Source: Spongilla lacustris (taxonomy: Eukaryota; Porifera; Demospongiae; Spongillida; Spongillidae). From it: a stretch of DNA of 64,000 bases. Below the pieces are notes generated by a model. The model was given only the letters and a program-made list of their open reading frames with translations, was not told where the DNA came from and made no database searches. The position numbers and the translations under genes are program-made. Shown piece after piece: positions 35,666 through 44,799 of the stretch (position 1 is its first letter; each line of letters begins with the position of its first letter). The DNA lies in assembly GCA_949361645.1 (NCBI GenBank), contig OX442416.1:13715835-13779834 (forward strand). The letters run 5' to 3'.

Positions 35666-36317
35666 AAAATCAAATCTCCTTTCTGTCAGGGAATTGAGTC
35701 CGCCTCCTCCCCCGGACTGTATTCCCTGGATGTACAATATTTTACACGGACCGTATTCCCTAGGGAGTTGGGTCCGGGGGGGACCGTATTCCCTAAGGGA
35801 ATACGGTCCGCCGGACCGAAAATTGGGCCGGACCGTATACCCTATGACACCGGCAAACTATAGCCATCACGTTGTCCTCATTGAAAGGGTCGCACTGTGG
35901 GATGCCCCGGCGATGATTATACTCCTAGCTGCATCCACAGCTATGATTACCATGGTGATAAAACTGGCGAGTTCGAGGTCACAGTTACATGTATACGAAC
36001 CAATCACGGATGGTGACACGTTCGTTACGGCACTTAAACAACTTCTTCCGTTGGTTGTGTTTCCAATACTGTTTTTTATCTTCATCATACCAAAACTCGT
36101 ATATGACATCTACACTGCTCAAAACCCAGATGAAGGCCCAAGGTTACAAATTGTTATTTCAGTATTCGTCCCTATGTGGACCTTCTCTTCAGGTGTGGCC
36201 TTACTAGTCCACATCTCTGTGGCTATATACTTATCAAGGAAGAGGAGGATGTATTCTTCTCCTATTTGTCTTCAGGCAGCAATAACATCTACATGTACAT
36301 CACGCGTAACAAGATAA

Positions 36318-36432
36318 ATATTGATATTTTGTAGTCTCTCCCCCCCCCCCCCCCCCTTTTTTTTTAAATACTCATGGAACCTTTTTGAATTGTTTGTGAA
36401 CAAAATGTGTGGCAAAAGTTAACCTCGTCCTC

Positions 36433-36463
<31 letters not shown>

Positions 36464-36971
36464 GCAGCATGCATATCAGCTGCAAATCCAAATGGAAGTT
36501 TTAGCTTTTAGTTGACAGAGAATTGTGGGAGTGGTCTTTGGCATACTCAACCTATTGATGTTGTGTCCCTAATTGCATCGGATATTAGGCAAGCCAGCTG
36601 CCTTGGGCATTGTTGTCACATCACCATATCATGCACTTAACCCAAGTACCTAGAAGCAGAATAGTTTTTTTTAAAAAAAAAAAAAAAAAAAGCACAGAAC
36701 CAATGAGGACAAATGTATGGAACTTGGGTGGAAGTGTGCCTCACTAGCTGTGAAAACATATGGGTGTTGGGGAACTGAAGCTAAGCAACACTTGGCACAA
36801 TTGGCTTCAGTTCTCTAACCGTCTTGACAACTATTCCTTCAATAATAACAAATAACTACTTGAGTGGAGAGCTGTGACTGTGTGGTGGATTGGAGCTGAT
36901 GTAAATCCAGAAGTTTTCAAGTGCCCATTTCAACTATACTATCGATAAGTTTTGTCCTTACCGCTTACCGG
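36318..36971. other. 3' flank of receptor 3
   Basis: Collinear with 22,454-23,150, with long C-runs (36,341-36,356; 36,433-36,460) and an A-run (36,673-36,691). Paralogy ends near 36,930, about 40 bases before the next transposon-like end. Confidence 0.65.
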
Positions 36972-37937
36972 TGTCGTAGGCATGGTTGTCCCCCCCCGCA
37001 AAATGTCCCCCCGGACATTCATGCCTAGGCACCGCTGTCTCCCGGAAACTGGTTCCTAGGCACCATTGTCCCCCGGACAATTATGCCTAGGCATATATGT
37101 CCGCAGGGGACATTTACGCCTAGGCATATAATTGTCTCACCCTAGGCACCAGTGTCCCCCATGGGGGGACACTGGTGCCTAGGATAGAATGTCCTACACT
37201 TTAAATATCGGCCTGGAATGTACAAGCGTAAGTATAATACAACCAAATCGGATCGATATACATATACATTAGTCGTTTTATACGTGCATGTATCAGCAAA
37301 CGTCATGCATGCCATGATATACATGTATCTTTATACATGTACATGCGTCTGCGTGCCCACTCGTCGAGTCATTGCGCATGCATGTGAAAAATTTGATCTG
37401 ATTGGTACAAGTGTACAAGGGTAGTTACGTTGTGTGCAGAGCAGCTAATTAGTTATTACTAAAGGCTCTCATTTCAAGGAAAGGCATTCTTGTGTAAATG
37501 TTTACAAATGTAAATCGTATGAAAATTCATGTGCATGCAAGTATGATTTAGCTTGTCCGCGTGTGGTCATAAAATAATGATTGGTACCATGATATAAAAA
37601 AAAAAGACATGCATGCTTCATGTGTCAGACAGATATTTGCTGCATGCAGTGCAGAGCCATTTACCTTGTAAACACCTTTGCCAACTGACTCTTGAACTTT
37701 GTACGATGGAAGTAAGTGAACACCCAATATCAAAGTTACAGGCTTCTATACATGATACATGATGGTCGCATCCATATATCTATACAACGATCAGGAGCAT
37801 ATCCATAGAGGTTTCCGTGTTACCTGACTCCCCCTCCCCCAATAGAATAATACTTACTAAACTTAATTGCCCACTTGCATTGATTTGGCCTACCCTCCCC
37901 TCTCCGCTCGTATTTGGCCTATCGCAAGGGTGCATGA

Positions 37938-37972
<35 letters not shown>

Positions 37973-38837
37973 TCCCCCCGCTCGTATTCGATTGACGTTC
38001 AATGTTAATTGGTTAGAAATTCTGGATACGCGCCAGGCTTGACGTCGACGATTTACCTTCTGGTAAAGCGTGACATGCTATCATTATTCTTTCCTGCTCT
38101 TCTTTCGATTTGATCACTGTTGCTCGCCACTCATATCTTGGAACAATGAGCGCCATTGTCAACCTTGTAATTTCCACGCGCTTTCGTCTAAAAGAACGTT
38201 TCTGATCTTTTGAACATCCAAATGGCCTGGATACCTTCCTTTTAACAAGAACTGAGTTCAAAACGATTTCGTCGTCCATGGCCAGCGACACTCGCTATCC
38301 TAAAAGGAAACCTCTACGTACGCGTGCGCACATCAGTTTATACACGCATGCGGCAGAGCAGTTACGAGGATTCGAAGGCTAAGTGTTTGGTTGAACTTTT
38401 ATGGTAAACGAGAAAACGTGGAGGGGGGCTAGTTAGGCGTAGCCCGACCGCACCTTCGCGTACTTATTGGCGGAATGTCGGGTATACCTGGATTCAGTTG
38501 TACTCCATGCATCTAATAGTGTATGTGGGTTGTATGTGATAATAGTATAGCCCACATACGCTACTGATCAGATGGGTACAAATCCAGGGTATAGGCTAGA
38601 TACCCAATACGAGAAGGTCGAGCTACGCCCAACTGTGTGTGTGTGGGGGGGGGGGGGGGGGGGGGGGGGACAGCTGTGCCTAGGAAAAAATGCCCGGCAT
38701 GGGGGGACAATAATGCCTAGAGGGGACATTTATTCCTAGGCACCAGTGTCCGGGGGGACAGTCGTGCCTTGGCATGAATGTCCGGGGGCCGGGGACACTT
38801 TTTGTGTTTTTCCAGGGGGACAGCCATGCCTCCGACA
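36972..38837. mobile_element. Non-autonomous Ginger-like element 2
   Basis: Left end TGTCGTAGGCATGGTTGTCC is preceded by CCGG (36,968-36,971). The right end, reversed, is TGTCGGAGGCATGGCTGTCC (18 of 20 identical). Both ~220-base arms consist of repeated GTCCCCC, CCTAGGCA and GGACA modules. The 1.9-kb interior has no transposase frame, but includes a foldback (38,431-38,632), C-runs (37,941-37,968) and a G-run (38,646-38,669). The right flank is not CCGG; it abuts the left end of the next element, so the original junction was probably rearranged. Confidence 0.7.
38431..38632. repeat. Foldback with GGCGTAGCCCGACC arms
   Basis: AGTTAGGCGTAGCCCGACC at 38,431 pairs with GGTCGAGCTACGCCCAACT near 38,632. 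Inner arms ACCTGGATTC and GTATGTGGGTTG are complemented by AAATCCAGGG and CCCACATACG. The outer motif also occurs upstream of receptors 1 and 4. Confidence 0.65.
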
Positions 38838-39063
38838 AATGTAACAGGATAGTCTGTCCCCCCAGATAGCTTGTCCCCCTTTAGGATAGACTGTCCCCCC
38901 CCCCCCCCCCCCCCACCACCATCGACACATGCATATACATTTGTGTCTTTGATCTGAAGTTCTCCATAGGCCCAGCAGTTCAGATCATAAAATCTAGCCG
39001 ACGGGTGACTCCGTATACTACGGATCACTTCCATTCAAACACGTGCCGTCGTGTCAAAGAGTC

Positions 39064-40945
39064 AAAGATGAGCGTTAGTGAGGACAAGAATATTACAAAC
39101 TGAAAGGAGGCACTGTTGTACAACGCCATTTATAAGTACTTACTCGAAGGTGCGTATCGCGAAGAAGCAACAAAGGATGAAAAGAGATTAAGAGAATGAT
39201 CAGAAGAAGTGCGGCATTGTTCTTTGTACTGTTTCGAAAGGACGAGTTGCGAAAAGAAGGAAAGCAGTGGATAGTGGACAAGGATAATCAGTTCAAGGTC
39301 ATGCGATCGTGCCACGACGAGAAGATTGGTTAGTTTGTTACATGTAACTATACATGCATGTACTCATATATTCATTCTTTTCTACGTGCAGGTGGCGGTC
39401 ACTTCGGTCGCGATAAGACCCTGCATAAGATTTGTGAGCGATTTTACGGCGCGATATGACCTGTGACATAAAAGAATATGTACGGACCTGCGAGAGCTGC
39501 AATCCATAAATCATCAAAGCTTCTTCCGTGATTCATCCAATTGCAGTGGAGGCAGAAGTATGGTACCAAATTGGAATTGACATTGTTGGTCCACTAAAAC
39601 AAACGCGAAAGGGAAACAGGTAAGAGTATTGTACAGGGTCTCGTACAGAAGCTTGGCATTATTTACGACTTCTGATTAGTGAATTAATCTTATTATAAGC
39701 CATTTACGATACATGAAGCTTACTAAAATAAGATCTATTGAAAATTTAGTAACCTGAAATGGTGATGTTTTGGTTATGCTTTTAAAATTAGCCCATTGTT
39801 AACATGGTATAATGTATTACATCACTCTTAATAGTGTTTAGTAATGAAGGGCTTGATTTACATTAATAGTTTGTGTTGTGAATTTTCTAATTCAAAATAA
39901 GTCAGTAAATCATGCAATGATTTGTTTACAATATTTATGTTTTTAGTTAAAACTTGCATTTCAGAAAAATTAGCAGTGCAGTTGCTGTATTCTTTGTGCT
40001 ACACAAATATATACATGTACACAGGTATCTGGTCACCTGCACTGATTACTTCACCAAATGGCCAGAAGCTTGTGGGCTACCATCAAAGACTGCCGATGGA
40101 GTAGCACATTTTCTTCACACGCTGATAATGAGATTTGGATGTTTTCAAGTGTGCATATCAGATCAGGGTCGTGAATTTGTCAATGAAGTAAACCAGAGAT
40201 TGTTTGACAGAGTTGGAATAGAACATAGGATCAGCAGTGTGTATCATCCTCAGACAAATGGGCTAGACGAGAGGATGAACCACTAATGCTTTAATAAAGT
40301 ATGTTGACACTGAAGAAGATGATTGGGATGAATATCTAGATGCAATTCTGTTCTCTTATCGAACAAGCATTCAAGCCTCAACGAAGTACACCCAATTAAT
40401 TCTTTTAATGTTTGGCAGAGAAGCGGTGCTACCCATAGAACTGCAACTTCATGAAGAAACTGGTGCTCCTATTCCAAACAGCGTCACCAGCATACCATTT
40501 GAGAACAAGGTATTAAAGTATGTAACTAATTTTGCTGAAATTCAAGGCAAAGTGTTTTCACAAGCTCATTTGAATATTTAAAAAGCCCAAAGTCATCAGA
40601 AGCTGCAGTATGACAGAAGACACTGTACCATTGAGTTCAAAGTTGGGGATCTTGTACTGAAGAGAAATATGAGGAATATCGCACGTGTTGGTGGACGCAA
40701 ACAATGACATTGGTCAGGACCCTACATAATCCATGAAGTTCATATAAAGGGTTTATATTCACTCAGGCAAATTGGTGGAAAGGTCCTCTAAACAAAAGTT
40801 AATACTGCTGCTTTGAAATTATATAATGAGAGACCCAAAGAGTACAATGTTGAAATGAAAAGTGATGTGGACGAAAAGACTAAAGTGAAGTTTGATATTT
40901 CTAGTGAAAACAATGAATGCTGTAGTGCACCAAGTGATTGATAGT
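39064..40945 (+). pseudogene. Ginger1 integrase/transposase, broken
   Basis: Three exons can be followed: about 39,064-39,328, 39,392-39,619 and 40,025-40,940. Exon 1 gives YNAIYKYLLEGAYREEATKDEKRL and the start of the zinc finger (SCHDEK); exon 2 continues GGHFGRDKTLHKICERFY and TCESC (HHCC finger), then WYQIGIDIVGPLK, which holds the first catalytic Asp. Exon 3 has TDYFTKWPEA, SDQGREFVNEV (second Asp), HPQTNGLDERMNH (catalytic Glu), FSYRTSIQASTKYT and the HWSGPYIIHEV GPY/F motif. Lesions include in-frame stops early in exon 1, a frameshift after ERFYGAI, a stop after CESCNP, a frameshift just after the catalytic Glu, and stops after AHLNI and before the GPY/F motif. Both introns keep good GT-AG sites in matching phase. 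The OTU or Ulp1 protease domain usual at the C-terminus of Ginger1 proteins was not recognised. Confidence 0.8.
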
Positions 40946-41217
40946 ACAAAGTAGCAAAATGGTATTGCTTTGTAATACAATATGCAGTCTCATGATGATA
41001 AAATTATTTCAGAGCAACTTCATTCACCTCACCTTCTTCGACTATGGAGGACAGGTGCTGGTGCACTTTGCTATTCCTCTGAAGACAATCAGTGCCATGA
41101 TGTAAGCTAAAGTTTTGCGTGTTGTTTAATTAGTAATCATGTACTGTTTCTTTTCATACCATATAGTTCAAAGATTTGAACTTACAAGAAGATGAATTTT
41201 TGTTAAGCTGAGATTTA

Positions 41218-41508
41218 ATGGTGGCATTCTGGATGGATTGCCGTTTGTATTGTGAGGAAGTTCCTTTGCAACAGGCTTATGGAGGTGATTTTCTTATAGT
41301 TAATGAAGCATTGTATGACCAGTTTGCTGATTTCAAGAAGAAGGTGTCACGCCCGAATTTGGCTTTTGTGAAAAATGTACCACTCTTGACCTACTGTTTA
41401 AAAGGCAGCAAAATTACTTCTATCAAGCATATTGTAATAATGGATGAAATATTCTTCCTGATGACTTCATCAGACTTAGACACACTGCATGTGCCAATGA
41501 GTACTTGA
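41218..41508 (+). other. Open frame in element 3, unknown
   Basis: A 96-residue frame beginning after several stops reads MVAFWMDCRLYCEE and QAYGGDFLIVNEALYDQFADF. It lies where the C-terminal region of the element's protein would be and may be its decayed last exon. The preceding sequence at 41,012-41,100 (FIHLTFFDYGGQVLVHFAIPLK) may belong with it. No domain recognised. Confidence 0.35.
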
Positions 41509-41848
41509 TCCATGTCTTGTTGCATCTGGTACTCAGCAATGTCATTGTAGATTATTATAATAAATAATTTCATTCAAATTGCCACAAAAATCAAGTGTTT
41601 GTAGATTACTTAATGATTTTCCATGTATGTACTGATAATAGTATTATTATTATTATATGTCGGGGGAAGGGGGGGGGGACAGGTAATCCTAAAGCGGACC
41701 GATAATTCTAGGAAGGAATGTCCGTAGGGGGACAGCGTATCCTAGGATAGGGAGTCCGGCGGACAGCCCTTTCATATGACGTCAAAAATCACATGAAATA
41801 ATAATTTAATGAAATTCATTTGAGGTTAATTCAATTCATATTCAATGC

Positions 41849-42082
41849 TGTCCGTCATCTTGGTGCTCAAGTTACTATAGAACGGTATGGACAATTTACA
41901 GTTTTTTATTGTTTATGCCTGTTTTGGGTCTCGTAATACTTTTAAATTCTTACCATGGAATTATGTCAGTGCTCACTGTAAAACCAAACCCATAATCACT
42001 TACTGTGAACGTATAGTAATAACCAAAAGCTTTGTTTTGCCCATACCGTCCTATAGTAACTTGTGCACCAAGATGGCGGACA
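41849..42082. mobile_element. Small foldback element (234 bp)
   Basis: TGTCCGTCATCTTGG followed by AAGTTACTATAGAACGGTATGG at the left is matched in inverse at the right, 38 of 42 bases by eye. The interior has no coding signal. The TGTCCG tip resembles the right tip of Ginger-like element 3, 80 bases away, but the rest of the arm does not. No clear duplication flanks it. Confidence 0.75.
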
Positions 42083-42479
42083 ACAAATAATTTTAATTGT
42101 CATTGCTCCCGCGATGAAAAGGGTCTATACGGCGGACACGTAAATTAATCCTATTTAACCGGCGCGGCTAGTTCCACGCCTTAATAATGCTTATAGCAAA
42201 ACCCGCGGTATTAAACTCCTATACTGACGTATAATAATTTTTTTCGGGGGGTCCGCAGGTGCTACCTCCGCTGCAGACCAGTTCGGCGTAGCGGCCCGAC
42301 CTTCGCGTTCCGCCAAAACGCAAATTAACCCAACTACGGTAATAATAACCTTACCCATCCTGCCCCGCCCCTTTCAGCACTATTCATACTTAACACCCAC
42401 CTCAAGCTCTCCGAATTCCTCAGTCCATCTCTGGCCTATAATGCTGACATGTTCAGTTCTGCACTAGCTAAACAAAGTG

Positions 42480-43382
42480 ATGAATTCTACCGGTGACGCT
42501 TCTTCTCTGCAGACTACGTCTGGCACCGTATTTATCACAATCAACTGTGTTTCTGTACTGGTGTGCCTACTTGCAGCCATTTTGGTGTTTCGTCTGAAGC
42601 TACACAGAAAGGTCGTATATCGACTGGCACTTTATCAAGTACTTTCGTCTCTGGCTCTATCGATTGTGTGGCTATTAAATAGCGTTGCTCCCGGTTATAT
42701 TTATTTCTGCCGCGCAGTTGGATGGTTCACCTTGTACTGCGAATGGACGAAGCTACTCTTCACGATGTGGGTAACGTTCCATCTCTTCTGTTTTGCGGTA
42801 CTCCACAAGAACCTGCAGAAGCTTGAAGTGTTGTACGTTGTGACCTCGCTAGTCGTACCAGCGGTGATAGCTTGTGTGCCTTTGATAACCCACACCTACG
42901 CATCTAGTGTAATATGCTATATTTCCGGGCCGGCAAACGATAGCCATCACGTTGCCCTCATTGAAAGGGTCGTACTGTGGGATGTTCCAGCGATGGTCTT
43001 GCTGCTAGCTACATCTATATCAATGATTATCATGGTGATAAAATTGTTGGGCAATGTGTCACAGTTACATGCATACGAGCCAATCACGGACGGTGACCAG
43101 TTCACTAAGGCACTTAAACAACTTCTTCCGTTGGTCGTGTTTCCAATACTGTTTTTTATCTTCATCATACCACAACTCGTATATGACATTCATGTATTCT
43201 GGAGCTCTACTCAGCCCGCAGATCAATTCCCACCCACGTTAATTTATTTTGTTACAGTATTCGACCCTATGTGGACCTTATCTTCAGGTGTGGCCTTACT
43301 AGTCCACATCTCTGTGGCTATATGCTTGTCAATGAAGATGAGGAACAGTCCTTCTCTTGTTCAACTTCATGAGAAACAATAG
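42480..43382 (+). CDS. Intronless seven-pass receptor 4
   Basis: The 300-residue intact frame is most like receptor 1, sharing the ASSLQxTS N-terminus, CRAVGWFTLYCEW in helix 3, the FVxVFDPMWTLSSG helix 7 and the LHExQ end. The first outer loop is shorter than in receptor 1 (APGYIYFC). Disulfide cysteines are kept (YFCRAV and VICYISG). The ATG at 42,480 aligns with receptor 1; an in-frame GTG precedes it. The conserved upstream region (42,240-42,479) supports it as an expressed gene. Ligand unknown. Confidence 0.88.
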   Translation: MNSTGDASSLQTTSGTVFITINCVSVLVCLLAAILVFRLKLHRKVVYRLALYQVLSSLALSIVWLLNSVAPGYIYFCRAVGWFTLYCEWTKLLFTMWVTFHLFCFAVLHKNLQKLEVLYVVTSLVVPAVIACVPLITHTYASSVICYISGPANDSHHVALIERVVLWDVPAMVLLLATSISMIIMVIKLLGNVSQLHAYEPITDGDQFTKALKQLLPLVVFPILFFIFIIPQLVYDIHVFWSSTQPADQFPPTLIYFVTVFDPMWTLSSGVALLVHISVAICLSMKMRNSPSLVQLHEKQ

Positions 43383-44799
43383 AACAAGGTCACGCCGGCT
43401 GTGAACTTTGAAAGTGCAACACTACGTCGCGTCACAATGCAAGTCAGAATAATATGCATGCAGACTATAGGTGTATTCCGTTGATATAGTGTATAGAGGT
43501 ATACTTCCTTCCCCACATGCATACACCTTATTTTTAAATGATGGAATTTTGGAATCATGCAGTATAGCTTTCACTTAATTCTTTGGCATAACCCACAGCG
43601 CATTCGACCTGCTGAATCATGCTGATGTCCTGATCCCTAGCTGCAGTGCATGGGGTGTTAAGCAAGCCAGCTGCCTTGGGCATTGCTGTCACTTCACCAC
43701 TTGCAACCATTATAGTTTTTGTAATGATGCGATGGCAGAGGCCGCCAGTAGCCCTATAGCAACTGAACAATGCACGTGCATGAAAGCTACAAGTGCCAAA
43801 TAGAGCGGATCAGTGTAATAAACTTGGGTGGAAGTGTAGTTGTGGAAACCTACATGTATGGGTGTTCAGTGGGAACAAAAGCTAAGCGTATAAGCAACTG
43901 ACATGAGTGACATCTGGTACAATTGGCTTCTTTCTTGCCTGCAGTTTCTAATTACCAAATCATTGCCAGTCTATATTCAAATGGAGACTCAGCTTGACCC
44001 TGGTCAGGGTAAATGTCAGAGCCCTGCTGTTCCATTCTGTCTTTGTCTTTCCATGACACCTGCTAACCTTGCAACTTGTGTTTTGTGTTAAAAACCCTAT
44101 AGCCACATAAATATATTGTAACTGCATGAGGGATGTAGGCTCAGAGTGTTTTTTTTTTTCTTCTTCTCATCTTGCCTTTCTACATGCTATCAGCCAAGCT
44201 ATATCAAAACCCTAATTAATGAACCTTCACCAGATTCTATATCAACCCCCTCCCCTAATTTAATACCATGCACAATTCTTACTATAAATGTTGAATCAAT
44301 CCAGTGGTGGTACAAAAGCAACTATTACTGATTTAATTTTCAAACTTAGTCTATAATTCCAGTCGACAGAGCCTAGCTAACAGTAGTCTCTGCCCTCATG
44401 ATTCAGCATGGCTTTCATTAATTGATTATGGATCCCAATGAAAACTTTAATCTAACATTTTCACCAATTGAATGCTCAACTATAGCTAGATCATGGCATC
44501 ATGCATATGGTTGGAGGGGGTTATGTTTTTAGCTAAGACTCCAAGTATCCACTTAGATACATGTAGTAGGTCTGGGCTCCATGCAATGCAACTGAATGGT
44601 GATCCAATCAATTGTCATGATCCCATTTGTGGCACAACTTTACTCTTAGTTTCTCAGAAAGCCTTTCACCTCTTCTAGAGAAACTATGCATATATTCTGC
44701 CTGGTATCAAAATCATGATCATGCAGAAGCCAGTCGCTGAAATTTGTATTCCACTACAGGTACATGCCGCTGTTGTGAACCCTACACAGGTTCATCTGG
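43383..44799. other. Non-coding flank of receptor 4
   Basis: Collinear with 19,366-20,619. No gene recognised; T-run near 44,149-44,158. Confidence 0.6.

Larger units (their letters stand above)
31536..35849 (+). mobile_element. Ginger1-like DNA transposon, internally deleted, in receptor 3
   Basis: The ends are TGTCATAGGG and its inverse, flanked by CCGG at 31,532-31,535 and 35,850-35,853. The outer ~103 bases of the two inverted repeats differ at only about one site; further in, the arms share shuffled palindromic modules. Ginger1 elements are known for TGT-starting inverted repeats, CCGG-specific 4-bp duplications and a Gypsy-like integrase. Consistent with this, the plus strand at 34,400-34,830 preserves an integrase N-terminal region in shifting frames (RRYTESEKWLIRKRSRDF, then GGHQGRD and YWSHIHLDIRR, the HHCC zinc-finger neighbourhood). 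The DDE core is missing. Near-identical ends with a wrecked gene imply that it moved using transposase from elsewhere. Confidence 0.85.
31070..36317 (+). pseudogene. Seven-pass receptor 3, split by a transposon
   Basis: The first half (31,070-31,535) runs from the MNSS start through helix 4 into the second outer loop and stops at CYISGP. The second half (35,850-36,317) resumes at the following residues and covers helices 5-7. Between them lies a 4,314-bp transposon bordered by CCGG duplications, placed exactly at a CCGG found in the uninterrupted paralogues (GGGCCGGCAAAC). The coding halves would otherwise stay in frame. Substitutions at sites invariant in the other copies (helix 3 MW changed to TS, V to G in helix 4) suggest relaxed constraint, and the C-tail has diverged. 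A chimeric product ending in the transposon is possible but would lack three helices. Confidence 0.9.
30963..36930. repeat. Segmental duplication block II (receptor 3, interrupted)
   Basis: After removing the 4.3-kb transposon, about 1.65 kb remains that matches 21,400-23,150 and 47,390-49,085: the upstream element, a receptor gene and the 3' flank up to GATGTAAATCCAGAAG. It lacks the receptor-1-type unit and is therefore a partial copy. Confidence 0.82.
38840..41765 (+). mobile_element. Ginger1-like element 3 with integrase pseudogene
   Basis: Left arm (38,840-38,905) and right arm (about 41,660-41,765) are imperfect inverted repeats: both have CTTTAGGAT followed within a few bases by CTGTCCCCCCCC, and an outer AGGATA...CTGTCCCCC module. 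The tips are TGTAAC and, reversed, TGTCCG, so the ends have diverged. Between them lies a Gypsy-type integrase without reverse transcriptase, gag or LTRs, the defining combination for Ginger DNA transposons. Target duplications are not visible. It is older than the copy in receptor 3. Confidence 0.7.

Noticed and set aside
39064..40945. Gypsy-type LTR retrotransposon or retroviral integrase
   Set aside because: No LTRs, gag, protease or reverse transcriptase nearby; spliceosomal introns and inverted terminal repeats are present instead. A Ginger-type DNA transposon fits better.
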